From: Pedobacter schmidteae
Lineage (GTDB): Bacteria; Bacteroidota; Bacteroidia; Sphingobacteriales; Sphingobacteriaceae
NCBI GenBank assembly: GCA_945901155.1
Contig: CAMDKO010000007.1
Span: 1-52,833 of the forward strand
Reading direction: 5' to 3'
Length of the DNA: 52,833 nt
The notes beneath the pieces were generated by a model, which saw nothing but the letters and a program-made list of their open reading frames with translations, was not told where the DNA came from and did not search any database. Made by a program: the position numbers and the translations under genes. This document shows positions 36,196 through 43,712 of this stretch, piece by piece; the first letter of the stretch is position 1; the number at the start of each line of letters is the position of its first letter.

Positions 36196-36498
36196 TTGAC
36201 TGTTATCTCTGCTGCTGAATTTAAAAAACGAAATATAGTACCTGTTCCATTTCAAATTATTGATGTTAGGGAAGAGTTAGAATATCAAACGTTTAATATT
36301 GGAGGTGATAATATACCTTTGGGGAAGTTACTAACCGAAGCTGATGATCTTGAATATGATAAGGAAATAGAGATTATTGTTATTTGTCAACATGGCCTTC
36401 GAAGTGAAACTGCCCGTCGAACATTAACAAATCTTGGTTTTAATAAGGTTAGGAACTTAGCTGGTGGATTACTGGCAATCAGAAAATTAGATTTATAA
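36196..36498 (+). CDS. Rhodanese-like domain protein
   Basis: The small rhodanese domain of 100 residues contains IIDVREELEYQTFNIGGDNIPL and the active-site loop VICQHGLRSETARRTL, where the catalytic Cys is in CQHGLRS. It would act in sulfur transfer or redox. I prefer the TTG at 36196, two nt after the PASTA TAA and preceded by a G-rich stretch. The upstream TTG at 36154 overlaps the PASTA gene. The CxHGxR loop matches the usual CxxGxR rhodanese active site. Confidence 0.8.
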   Translation: MTVISAAEFKKRNIVPVPFQIIDVREELEYQTFNIGGDNIPLGKLLTEADDLEYDKEIEIIVICQHGLRSETARRTLTNLGFNKVRNLAGGLLAIRKLDL

Positions 36499-36522
36499 AT
36501 AAACAATACCCTTAATTAGATA

Positions 36523-37578
36523 ATGGTTACAAAAAAGATAAAAAAAATAAGCTTAAAAGCTAAATTGCTATTAGCACTTGGTGCTTTTTTAATTGTAATT
36601 CTTACCGGAATAGGCATCAGTTATTATCTAAACTATTTCAAGCCAAATGTCAACGGAAATATTGAATATCTCTATATCAACACAGGTTCTGACTTTAATG
36701 ATGTTTATTCAAGCATTAAATCAGATGCTATTGTGAATGACACTGTCGCTTTTTATAATGCGGCACAAAACATGGAATATGTAGGAAAGGTAAAGGCAGG
36801 TAGATATCGTCTAACAAAAGGAATGAGTAATCGTGCATTTATAAACATGTTAAAAGCTGGTAACCAGGAACCCGTTAAAATATCATTTCAAAATGTAAGA
36901 CTAAAGCATACACTGGCTGGAATGGTTTCTAAGAAGATTGAAACTGATTCAGCCTCTATTTCTACATTGCTTGATTCTACAGAATTTGTCAAAAAATATG
37001 GATTTACTACAGATAATGTATATACCATGTTCATCCCTAATTCATATGAGATTTATTGGAATACAGATGCAGAGAAATTCTTTAACCGAATGCATGAAGA
37101 GTACGTCAAATTTTGGGATGCAGATAGAAAATCTAAGGCTAGCAGTATTAATCTATCCCCAATAGAAGTTAGTATTCTTGCTTCTATTGTTGATGGTGAA
37201 GCTTTGAATGACAAGGAGATGCCAAGAATTGCAGGTTTGTATATGAACAGACTATTAAAAGGAATAAGACTTGAGGCTGATCCTACAGTTATTTTTGCAG
37301 CGAATGATTTTACGATAAGAAGAGTATTGAACAAACATTTAAGAATTAATTCTCCATACAATACGTATTTAAATTCCGGACTTCCTCCTGGCCCTATTTC
37401 AATGCCAAGCATTCATGCAATTGATGCAGTGCTCAGCTATGAGAAGCATGATTATATTTATATGTGTGCTAAAGAGGATTTCTCAGGATATCATAATTAC
37501 GCTTCCACACTATCACAACATTTGATTAATGCAAAGAAATTTCAGCAAGCTTTAAACGAACGAAATATTAAAAAATAA
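36523..37578 (+). CDS. mltG: Endolytic murein transglycosylase MltG (YceG)
   Basis: The 351-residue membrane enzyme cuts nascent glycan strands. One N-terminal transmembrane helix (about 13-34, LLLALGAFLIVILTGIGISYYL) precedes a LysM-like domain and the YceG catalytic domain. The segment ASIVDGEALNDKEMPRIAGLYMNRL corresponds to the family motif ASIVEKE, with Asp in place of the first Glu but the second Glu kept, and is followed by RLEADPTVIFA and GLPPGPISMPS. The stop shares one base with the next gene's ATG (TAATG). Confidence 0.9.
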   Translation: MVTKKIKKISLKAKLLLALGAFLIVILTGIGISYYLNYFKPNVNGNIEYLYINTGSDFNDVYSSIKSDAIVNDTVAFYNAAQNMEYVGKVKAGRYRLTKGMSNRAFINMLKAGNQEPVKISFQNVRLKHTLAGMVSKKIETDSASISTLLDSTEFVKKYGFTTDNVYTMFIPNSYEIYWNTDAEKFFNRMHEEYVKFWDADRKSKASSINLSPIEVSILASIVDGEALNDKEMPRIAGLYMNRLLKGIRLEADPTVIFAANDFTIRRVLNKHLRINSPYNTYLNSGLPPGPISMPSIHAIDAVLSYEKHDYIYMCAKEDFSGYHNYASTLSQHLINAKKFQQALNERNIKK

Positions 37579-37985
37579 TGTTTAGTAATACCACAAAAAT
37601 ACGAGTGCGATATGCTGAAACCGATCAAATGGGATACATGTATTACGGTAATTATGCAGCATTTTTTGAGGTTGGCAGGGTTGAGATGCTCAGAAGTTTA
37701 GGAATGACCTATAAATCAATGGAAGATTCAGGCATTATCATGCCTGTTGCTGAAATGAAATGTAAATACATAAAACCTGCATTATACGATGAAGAGATCA
37801 CTGTGAAGGTAATTATTGAAACAATGCCTTCAATAAGAATCCATTTTAGATATGAACTTTTTAATGAAAAAGAAGAATTAATCCATATCGGTGAAACTAC
37901 TCTGGTATTTGTAGATAAAATCAAAAACAAACCTTGCTTACCAGCAGAAGATTTTCTTGAAAAGCTAAAGCCTTACTTTAATTAA
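37578..37985 (+). CDS. YbgC-type acyl-CoA thioesterase
   Basis: The 135-residue hotdog thioesterase contains VRYAETDQMGYMYYGNYAAFFEVGR, the tol-pal YbgC-type motif with the catalytic Asp in TDQMGY. KCKYIKPALYDEEI and TLVFVDKIKNKPCLP complete the domain. By family it hydrolyses short or medium acyl-CoAs, and in proteobacteria it associates with the Tol-Pal system. The start overlaps the mltG stop by one base, so translation is coupled. Confidence 0.87.
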   Translation: MFSNTTKIRVRYAETDQMGYMYYGNYAAFFEVGRVEMLRSLGMTYKSMEDSGIIMPVAEMKCKYIKPALYDEEITVKVIIETMPSIRIHFRYELFNEKEELIHIGETTLVFVDKIKNKPCLPAEDFLEKLKPYFN

Positions 37986-37994
37986 AAGCAATAA

Positions 37995-38975
37995 ATGGAC
38001 TGGCTTCATAAAACACTTTTAAAATTTAAGCCTTATTTTTTGTTCATTGAATGGACAAAAGTAGTGATGTTACCTGGATTCAGCCCTCTACCCCTCTTTA
38101 CAGTTGCCTCTTTTTTCTTTAAGGAAATTGGAAAGGATGAATTGATCAACAAGGCGTCATCACTTTCTTATAATTTCATGCTGGCAATTTTTCCTGCTAT
38201 TATCTTTTTGTTTACCTTAATTCCATATATTCCAATAGCTAATTTCCAGGATCAATTAATGAATCTAATTTCATTGATTTTACCTGCAGAGGCCTACGCA
38301 GCTGTCAATACAACCTTATTGGACATCGTAAAAAACCAGAATTCAAAATTATTGTCTTTTGGTTTTGTTTTTGCTTTGTTTTTTTCTACCAATGGTGTAC
38401 ATACTCTTATGGTAGCTTTTAATAAGTCATCTTTGATTACAGAAACCCGTTCATGGGTAAAACAAAGACTAGTAGCCATTTATTTAACGGTATTGATTTC
38501 TTTTGCTTTAATATTCGGTTTGGTGATTATGACCATTGGCGAATATGTTTTTGATTTTTTAAAAACAGAGCTTCAATTCAAGGATTCTTTCTGGTTGTAT
38601 GTTCTAAACCTTGGTAGATGGATAATTCTTATCGCAGTTTATTTTGTGACTATCGCTATACTATATCGTTATGGACCTGCAAATGCAAAGAAATGGAAAT
38701 TCTTTAGTGCAGGATCATGGATGGCAACAATTCTTGCGGTTTTAACTTTCTGGGGATTTTCATACTACATCAACAATTTTGGAAATTACAACAAAATATA
38801 CGGTTCAATTGGTACGCTTATCGTTTTGATGATATGGCTGTACCTAAATTCTTTAATAATTCTGGTTGGTTTTGAATTAAATGCGAGCATTGACCTATCT
38901 AAAAGGAGTATCAAGATTGTTAAGCCAAAATTCAACAGTTTTAAGTCTGCTCCAATAGAGAAAAAGCAGGAATAA
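37995..38975 (+). CDS. YihY/BrkB family inner-membrane protein
   Basis: The 326-residue integral membrane protein has about six hydrophobic segments. The N-terminal cytoplasmic part ends LINKASSLSYNFMLAIFPAIIFLF, the family signature. FFSTNGVHTLMVAFN and the C-terminal IYGSIGTLIVLMIWLYLNSLIILVGFELNA are also typical. The older assignment as ribonuclease BN is not supported for this family, and the function is unknown. It follows the thioesterase after 9 nt and ends the PASTA-rhodanese-mltG-thioesterase run. Confidence 0.9.
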   Translation: MDWLHKTLLKFKPYFLFIEWTKVVMLPGFSPLPLFTVASFFFKEIGKDELINKASSLSYNFMLAIFPAIIFLFTLIPYIPIANFQDQLMNLISLILPAEAYAAVNTTLLDIVKNQNSKLLSFGFVFALFFSTNGVHTLMVAFNKSSLITETRSWVKQRLVAIYLTVLISFALIFGLVIMTIGEYVFDFLKTELQFKDSFWLYVLNLGRWIILIAVYFVTIAILYRYGPANAKKWKFFSAGSWMATILAVLTFWGFSYYINNFGNYNKIYGSIGTLIVLMIWLYLNSLIILVGFELNASIDLSKRSIKIVKPKFNSFKSAPIEKKQE

Positions 38976-39059
38976 AGCGGTGATTTTTAATTATTTATAA
39001 CTCTTTCTCATTCACTTTCTGTTAGTTAGGTCTGATAAATCAAAAATTATACTATTTGA

Positions 39060-39090
39060 TTTGTAGATTAAGCTGGAGTTTGTACTTTTG
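39060..39090 (+). promoter_or_regulatory. Promoter of tRNA-Ser(TGA)
   Basis: TTTG (39060-39063), 19 nt, then TACTTTTG (39083-39090), followed directly by the tRNA at 39095. The spacing matches the Bacteroidota consensus. Confidence 0.75.
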
Positions 39091-39094
39091 CAGC

Positions 39095-39181
39095 GGAGAG
39101 CTGGCAGAGTGGTCGATTGCGGCAGTCTTGAAAACTGTTGAACTGTTATAGGTTCCTGGGGTTCGAATCCCTAGCTCTCCG
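39095..39181 (+). tRNA. tRNA-Ser, anticodon TGA
   Basis: The 87-nt class II tRNA has a 7-bp acceptor stem GGAGAGC/GCTCTCC, a D-arm, and the anticodon loop CTTGAAA giving TGA. It has a long variable arm and a GTTCGAATC T-arm. The discriminator is G39181, and CCA follows at 39182-39184, so CCA is encoded. Confidence 0.95.
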
Positions 39182-39190
39182 CCAGCTAAT

Positions 39191-39227
39191 ATGCTGTCCG
39201 CCGCAGGCGGATGGCATTTTTTATTTT
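39191..39227 (+). terminator. tRNA-Ser(TGA) terminator
   Basis: ATGC, then TCCGCC (39197-39202), pair with GGCGGA (39206-39211) and GCAT around the loop GCA, with a TG/TG mismatch between the two parts. T6 and then ATTTT follow, a typical intrinsic terminator 7 nt after the encoded CCA. Its sequence is also the left arm of a larger inverted repeat. Confidence 0.8.
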
Positions 39228-39356
39228 AAAGCGCCAGGAATTCATTCCTGTAAGCGCAAAAATAAAAAATGCCAGAGCGATAGCGACAGCATATTGGCTG
39301 AAGCTACCCCCAAACGGGATCAGCGCAGCTAATCCCTAGCTCTTTGCTGATTAAAG
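39225..39356. repeat. 132-bp repeat unit, copy 1, with tRNA-3'-end-like piece
   Basis: It runs from TTTAAAGCGCCAGG to GCTGATTAAAG. In order: a hairpin CAGGAAT/ATTCCTG inside GCGC/GCGC, an AT-rich segment with AATGCCAGAGCGATAGC, GACAGCATATT, a small hairpin GGGAT...ATCCC, and AATCCCTAGCTCT at 39331-39343. That last 13-mer also occurs in the 3' part of tRNA-Ser. No coding frame is evident. Confidence 0.85.
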
Positions 39357-39389
39357 AGTTATCTAAAACATTAAATACTATTTTTTTAG

Positions 39390-39521
39390 TTTAAAGCGAC
39401 AGGAATTTATTCCTGTAAGCGTAAAAATAAAAAATGCCAGAGCGATAGCGACAGCATATTGGCTGAAGCCACCCCCAAATGGGATCAGCGCAGCTAATCC
39501 CTAGCTCTTCGCTGATTAAAG
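39390..39521. repeat. 132-bp repeat unit, copy 2
   Basis: It has the same length and order of parts as copy 1, with scattered substitutions (for example GCGAC for GCGCC, and TTTATTCC for TTCATTCC). The tRNA-like 13-mer AATCCCTAGCTCT is repeated. The 33 bp between copies 1 and 2 are unrelated AT-rich sequence. Confidence 0.85.
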
Positions 39522-39539
39522 TCTTATCGAACTACAGTA

Positions 39540-39627
39540 AATGCCAGAGCGATAGCGACAGCATATTAGCTGAAGCCACCCCCAAACGGGATCAGCGTAG
39601 CTAATCCCTAGCTCTTCGCCGATTTAA
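39540..39627. repeat. Repeat unit, copy 3, left-truncated
   Basis: It begins at AATGCCAGAG, so the first 44 bp (the GCGC/CAGGAAT hairpin) are missing. The remaining 88 bp match copies 1 and 2, ending AATCCCTAGCTCTTCGCCGA, which is closest to the tRNA 3' end GCTCTCCGCCAG. Downstream, 39628-39703 is plain AT-rich spacer before the leftward cytochrome gene's stop. Confidence 0.85.
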
Positions 39628-39703
39628 TTACTTTTTACATCAAGTAAATAGTAGTTTTTTAATATAATTTTAGAGAAAAGTATAATAGGTAGCTAGATTT
39701 CCA

Positions 39704-41032
39704 CTACTTTCTTGACACCAATTTCCATTGATATACTCTTTTGAGCGAAGTATTTTGTTTTAATCTTTCTATTCCTACTTCACTAAGTTCAGTTTCATTC
39801 AAATTGATTGATTCTAAATGCTTTAAGCTGAGTATTATTGGAATGGTCTTATCTGTAATTGGATTGTTTTCTAATCGTAGCTTTTCAAGATTGCTCATTA
39901 GGCTTAAAAATTCAAGGTCTTGATCTTTCAAATTATTATCAGATAAATTGAGCCAAATAATGTTTTTGGCAATTGATTTTAAGTCATTATTAACTAAGTT
40001 TAATAGATCAGCCTTACCTTCTGGCAAAGTGACATCAAGCATTAAAGGTTTATGTTGCATTACTCTAATATTCAAGCCTTTAGATCGCAATGTGTCAATC
40101 AAAGCTTGATTCGAAAATGCGGGGATATCCTGATTAAAATCCGCTGTATTAGTACCTGCCAACTCATTGCTTTCCGAACTAGTACCCAGTTTTAAATAAG
40201 ATGAAACTTTTGCAGTAATGGTTTGTGTGTTTTGTAAGTCTGACATTTTTTTTCCCTTCACAGCTCTCCCCTTCTCAATCCACCATTGTATGATCTCCGT
40301 TTCGGTTTTAGTTAAGGGAGTTTTACCATCGGTAGGCATGAATTTTTCATTCGTTGGGTCAAGCATAATGCGGGCAAACAATTCACTTTTATTTAGAGCT
40401 CCAGCCACAATTGCTGGCCCTGTTTTGCCACCCTTTAATAAATCAGCTAAGGTTTGGACAGAAAACTCCCCTTTCTTTTTTCCATCTCGATGGCAAGGTG
40501 CACATCGTTGAATTAAAATGGGATGAACTACATCTTCAAAAATCATGGCTTGCTCAACACTAGCTGGTTTTTCTCTAGCTTGTTCCAAAAGAACTTTTAC
40601 AGAGAGGAATTCTGATCCATGCGTTAATCTTCCTCCTTGATGCCCAGTATAACTTACCAAAGCCACAATTAATACGCATAAACCTGAAAAAACAGATCGT
40701 TTTACCTTTATAAACCTATTAACAGTATTGGTACCTAACAGAAGTAATAAACCAGTTCCTACAGCAAGTACAATTCCAGCTATTTTATGATCATTTAATT
40801 GTTTGTAGTCATAATCACCACTTAAGGATAGAATATAACCAAAAATACAAGCAAATATGGCTGCTATGAAGCCCAGTAAGAGAATACTAGATACTGCAGC
40901 TTTCAGAAATTCATATTTTTTACAATATGAAACTAGTTCAAATAGCACAGCAAGGATTAAAAACCCAATTGGTAAGTGAACAATTAGCGGATGTAATTGA
41001 CCCGAGAAAGCAGCAATATCCAACAATACCAT
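39704..41032 (-). CDS. DUF2231 membrane / Planctomycete-type cytochrome c / LRR fusion protein
   Basis: The 442-residue protein has three parts. A four-helix N-terminal membrane domain (about 1-130) begins GQLHPLIVHLPIGFLI, the DUF2231 signature with conserved His. A PSCyt1-type haem domain (about 165-255) carries CAPCH at 177-181 and MPTDGKTPLT with a candidate Met ligand. A C-terminal leucine-rich region (about 340-435) has repeated LxxLxxLxLxxN units. Periplasmic electron transfer by membrane-anchored cytochrome is likely; the substrate is unknown. Its ATG abuts the stop of the upstream propeller gene (TAAATG). It is the last gene of the four-gene operon. Confidence 0.82.
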   Translation of the reverse strand: MVLLDIAAFSGQLHPLIVHLPIGFLILAVLFELVSYCKKYEFLKAAVSSILLLGFIAAIFACIFGYILSLSGDYDYKQLNDHKIAGIVLAVGTGLLLLLGTNTVNRFIKVKRSVFSGLCVLIVALVSYTGHQGGRLTHGSEFLSVKVLLEQAREKPASVEQAMIFEDVVHPILIQRCAPCHRDGKKKGEFSVQTLADLLKGGKTGPAIVAGALNKSELFARIMLDPTNEKFMPTDGKTPLTKTETEIIQWWIEKGRAVKGKKMSDLQNTQTITAKVSSYLKLGTSSESNELAGTNTADFNQDIPAFSNQALIDTLRSKGLNIRVMQHKPLMLDVTLPEGKADLLNLVNNDLKSIAKNIIWLNLSDNNLKDQDLEFLSLMSNLEKLRLENNPITDKTIPIILSLKHLESINLNETELSEVGIERLKQNTSLKRVYQWKLVSRK

Positions 41033-42142
41033 TTATACTCTTGTTAATTTGACTGGAGAGGTATTATTTGCATTCCATTGACAGACGTATATATTTTTAT
41101 CTTCGTCTATGCAAACATCGTGGCAATGCTGGAATAGTTGACCAGGGGCTTGCATAGTAGTCTGCAATACATTGTTCTTATAAACTGGCGCATTACCTCC
41201 TGGATTGGAAATAACCTTGTTAGATGCATCTAAAATAGTTACAAACCCACTATTGCCACCAATCATTTTCCCAGCTGCGTCATTCGACCAGCAAACGCCA
41301 GCATACAGATTAACGCCATCCATTACAGGTCTGCAAACATGCATACCCGGCATATCGATACGATGTAAAAATTTACCATCCAAAGTGAACACTTTAAAGC
41401 AATTTTCTTCTCTAGAGGTGCAAATCAATGTCGGGTTACTTTTATTTCTGTAATCTATTGCCACACCATGAGCACATTTAAGATTCCAATCTGGATTTGT
41501 ATTATTTCTACCACCAAAATGCCTTATGTATTGACCTTTACTATTGTAGTGAATGATATAATCAGATCCATATCCATCAGCAACATAAATATCTCCATTT
41601 GGACCGATAGCTGTTTCGGTTGGCATAAACTTTTCAGTGTCTTTGTATATACCGATTGTTTTTGGATGGCCAATAGAGAAAATTATCCGTCCGTTTAAAT
41701 CTGTTTTTATTACCTGACCGGCCTGTGGATTCCAGTTTCCGGTTTTGTTTTGATACCATCCGCAATCTACAATCAGTAAAAAGTCTTCACCTCCCTCCTT
41801 GCTGATTGATAAACCATGCCCTCCAGGCCAGGCTGTGCCCCAATTATCCAGAAGTTTTCCTGACTTGTCAAATATTAAAATATTATTTTGAGTATGATCT
41901 CCCAACATAATCAACCTGCCTTTGCTATCCTGCACCATTTCATGACAATTAAAGAGCGGATTGCTATTGACACTTATTTTTGCCCAAGCCTTGTCAACTT
42001 TATATTTAAACTCACCATGCCCAATGATGGAATCATCGGTTAACTTACCTTCAGATTCATTTGAAAAACCGGTACTTGTACCAGCCATAGTAAGTGCAGT
42101 GGCCACGGTCGAATTTTTGAGAAAATTTCTTCTTGAAATCAT
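41033..42142 (-). CDS. Tat-exported NHL/six-bladed beta-propeller protein
   Basis: The 369-residue protein starts MISRRNFLKN, an exact Tat motif (SRRxFLK), followed by a hydrophobic stretch TVATALTMAGTSTGF, so it is exported folded. The rest is a propeller of NHL-type repeats, such as GRLIMLGDHTQNNILIFDKSGKLLDNWG, NGDIYVADGYGSDYIIHYNSKGQYIRHFG and KNIYVCQWNANNTSPVKL. Family members bind ligands, and some are linked to peptidylglycine lyases or hydrolases, but no catalytic residue is clear. It lies between DUF1501 and the cytochrome fusion, 49 nt after the former. Confidence 0.8.
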   Translation of the reverse strand: MISRRNFLKNSTVATALTMAGTSTGFSNESEGKLTDDSIIGHGEFKYKVDKAWAKISVNSNPLFNCHEMVQDSKGRLIMLGDHTQNNILIFDKSGKLLDNWGTAWPGGHGLSISKEGGEDFLLIVDCGWYQNKTGNWNPQAGQVIKTDLNGRIIFSIGHPKTIGIYKDTEKFMPTETAIGPNGDIYVADGYGSDYIIHYNSKGQYIRHFGGRNNTNPDWNLKCAHGVAIDYRNKSNPTLICTSREENCFKVFTLDGKFLHRIDMPGMHVCRPVMDGVNLYAGVCWSNDAAGKMIGGNSGFVTILDASNKVISNPGGNAPVYKNNVLQTTMQAPGQLFQHCHDVCIDEDKNIYVCQWNANNTSPVKLTRV

Positions 42143-42191
42143 GAGCTATAGAATATTTTGAGGTTTAATCTTTTTAATAAAAATTATAATT

Positions 42192-43709
42192 TTAACTTAA
42201 AATGGCCTTCACTACTTTTCCTTCAACATCCGTTAACCTAAAACGTCTACCTTGAAATTTATACGTGAGCCTTTCATGATCTACACCCATGATATGCATC
42301 AACGTAGCATGGAAGTCATGCACATGTACCGGATCTTTCACAATATTATAACTGAAGTCATCCGTTTCACCATAACTTATCCCAGGTTTAACACCGGCAC
42401 CTGCCATCCACATGGTAAAGCAACGCGGATGATGATCACGACCATAATTATCTGCAGAAAGTTTTCCCTGAGAATATACTGTACGGCCAAACTCACCACC
42501 CCAAATAACTAAGGTATCTTCCAATAATCCTCTTCTTTTCAAGTCTTTTAAAAAGGCTGCGGTTGGCTGGTCTGTATCTTTACATTGCTTGATCATATTG
42601 CCAGGCAAACCTCCATGATGGTCCCAACCTTGATGATATAACTGAACAAATTTGACATCTTTTTCAAGCAATTTTCTGGCTAGAATACAATTGGCTGCAT
42701 AGGTTCCAGGATCTCGACTATCCGGGCCATACATATCAAAAACCTCATCAGTTTCATCAGCAGTGGACATTACCTCCGGTATAGAGGTTTGCATGCGGTA
42801 TGCCATTTCATATTGTGTAATTCTAGCTTCAACTTCAGGATCACCATAAGTATCATTTTGAAGACGATTTAGTTTGGAAAGATAATCCAGCATTTCCTTG
42901 CGGTCTTTACCTTCATATCCATCCGGATCGTCAAGAAATAAAACAGGATCCTTACCAGCCCTAAACTGTACTCCCTGATGTTCGGATGGTAAAAAGCCAT
43001 TTCCCCATAACCTTGAATAAAGTGGCTGATCTTTTGCTGCATTTTTTGAAACAAGGACAATAAAGGTTGGCAGGTTTTGATTATCGGACCCTAAACCATA
43101 ACTCAACCAGGATCCAATAGAAGCTCTTCCTGGCAATTGATTACCTGTTTGAAAGAATGTAAGTGCAGGATCATGATTGATTGCTTCAGAATGAATAGAT
43201 TTAATGATGCAAAGATCATCTACCACGCTAGCAGTATGCGGTAAAAGTTCGCTGATCCATGTTCTAGAATTGCCATGCTGATTGAATTTGAACGCTGATG
43301 GAACAATTGGCAAGGTGCTTTGACTACCACTCATTCCGGTAAGCCTTTGACCTTGCCGCACAGATGAAGGCAGCTCCTGTCCAAACAGATCGACCAATTT
43401 TGGCTTATAATCGAATGTTTCAAATTGAGATGGGCCTCCACTCATAAAAAGATAAACCACTCGTTTGGCCTTTGGAGCAAAGTGAGGTAAAGCGCGAAGA
43501 ATTTCCTGTTCAAGTGAAGCAGAAGTGCTTTCAGTGGCCAATTTAGCAGCTAGATTGCCTAATACTGATTTCCCAATCAAAGAACTTAAAGCTATAGCTC
43601 CAATTCCTAATGAGGTTTTTGTTAAAAAATTACGTCTATCCCAACCTTTATTTAAATGATCAAATTCAGGTGTATGCAATTTGAAGGGTTCTTTATGATG
43701 ATCACTCAT
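42192..43709 (-). CDS. DUF1501 protein with Tat signal
   Basis: The 505-residue protein begins with a long polar leader, then WDRRNFLTKTSLGIGAIALSSLIG, a Tat-type twin-arginine signal at residues 25-26. It belongs to DUF1501, whose fold is related to alkaline phosphatases and sulfatases: FMSGGPSQFETFDYKP near residue 88, IKSIHSEAINHDPALTFFQTG, WGGEFGRT and HHPRCFTMWMAGAGVKPG. The GGPS and WGGEFGR segments are the metal/active-site-like parts; a sulfatase or phosphatase activity is not shown. It starts 3 nt after the stop of the DUF1549/DUF1553 gene. Confidence 0.9.
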   Translation of the reverse strand: MSDHHKEPFKLHTPEFDHLNKGWDRRNFLTKTSLGIGAIALSSLIGKSVLGNLAAKLATESTSASLEQEILRALPHFAPKAKRVVYLFMSGGPSQFETFDYKPKLVDLFGQELPSSVRQGQRLTGMSGSQSTLPIVPSAFKFNQHGNSRTWISELLPHTASVVDDLCIIKSIHSEAINHDPALTFFQTGNQLPGRASIGSWLSYGLGSDNQNLPTFIVLVSKNAAKDQPLYSRLWGNGFLPSEHQGVQFRAGKDPVLFLDDPDGYEGKDRKEMLDYLSKLNRLQNDTYGDPEVEARITQYEMAYRMQTSIPEVMSTADETDEVFDMYGPDSRDPGTYAANCILARKLLEKDVKFVQLYHQGWDHHGGLPGNMIKQCKDTDQPTAAFLKDLKRRGLLEDTLVIWGGEFGRTVYSQGKLSADNYGRDHHPRCFTMWMAGAGVKPGISYGETDDFSYNIVKDPVHVHDFHATLMHIMGVDHERLTYKFQGRRFRLTDVEGKVVKAILS

Positions 43710-43712
43710 GGT

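Noticed and set aside
37995-38975. Assignment of the YihY-type protein as ribonuclease BN
   Set aside because: The polytopic membrane protein has no nuclease motif; the RNase BN name for this family was given in error.
39138-39332. A 64-codon open frame starting inside tRNA-Ser and running through the repeats
   Set aside because: It overlaps a structured tRNA and its terminator, and the repeat copies do not preserve its frame.
39225-39627. A CRISPR array made of the repeats after tRNA-Ser
   Set aside because: Units are 132 bp and the copies are diverged and separated by unequal or no spacers, with no cas genes nearby.
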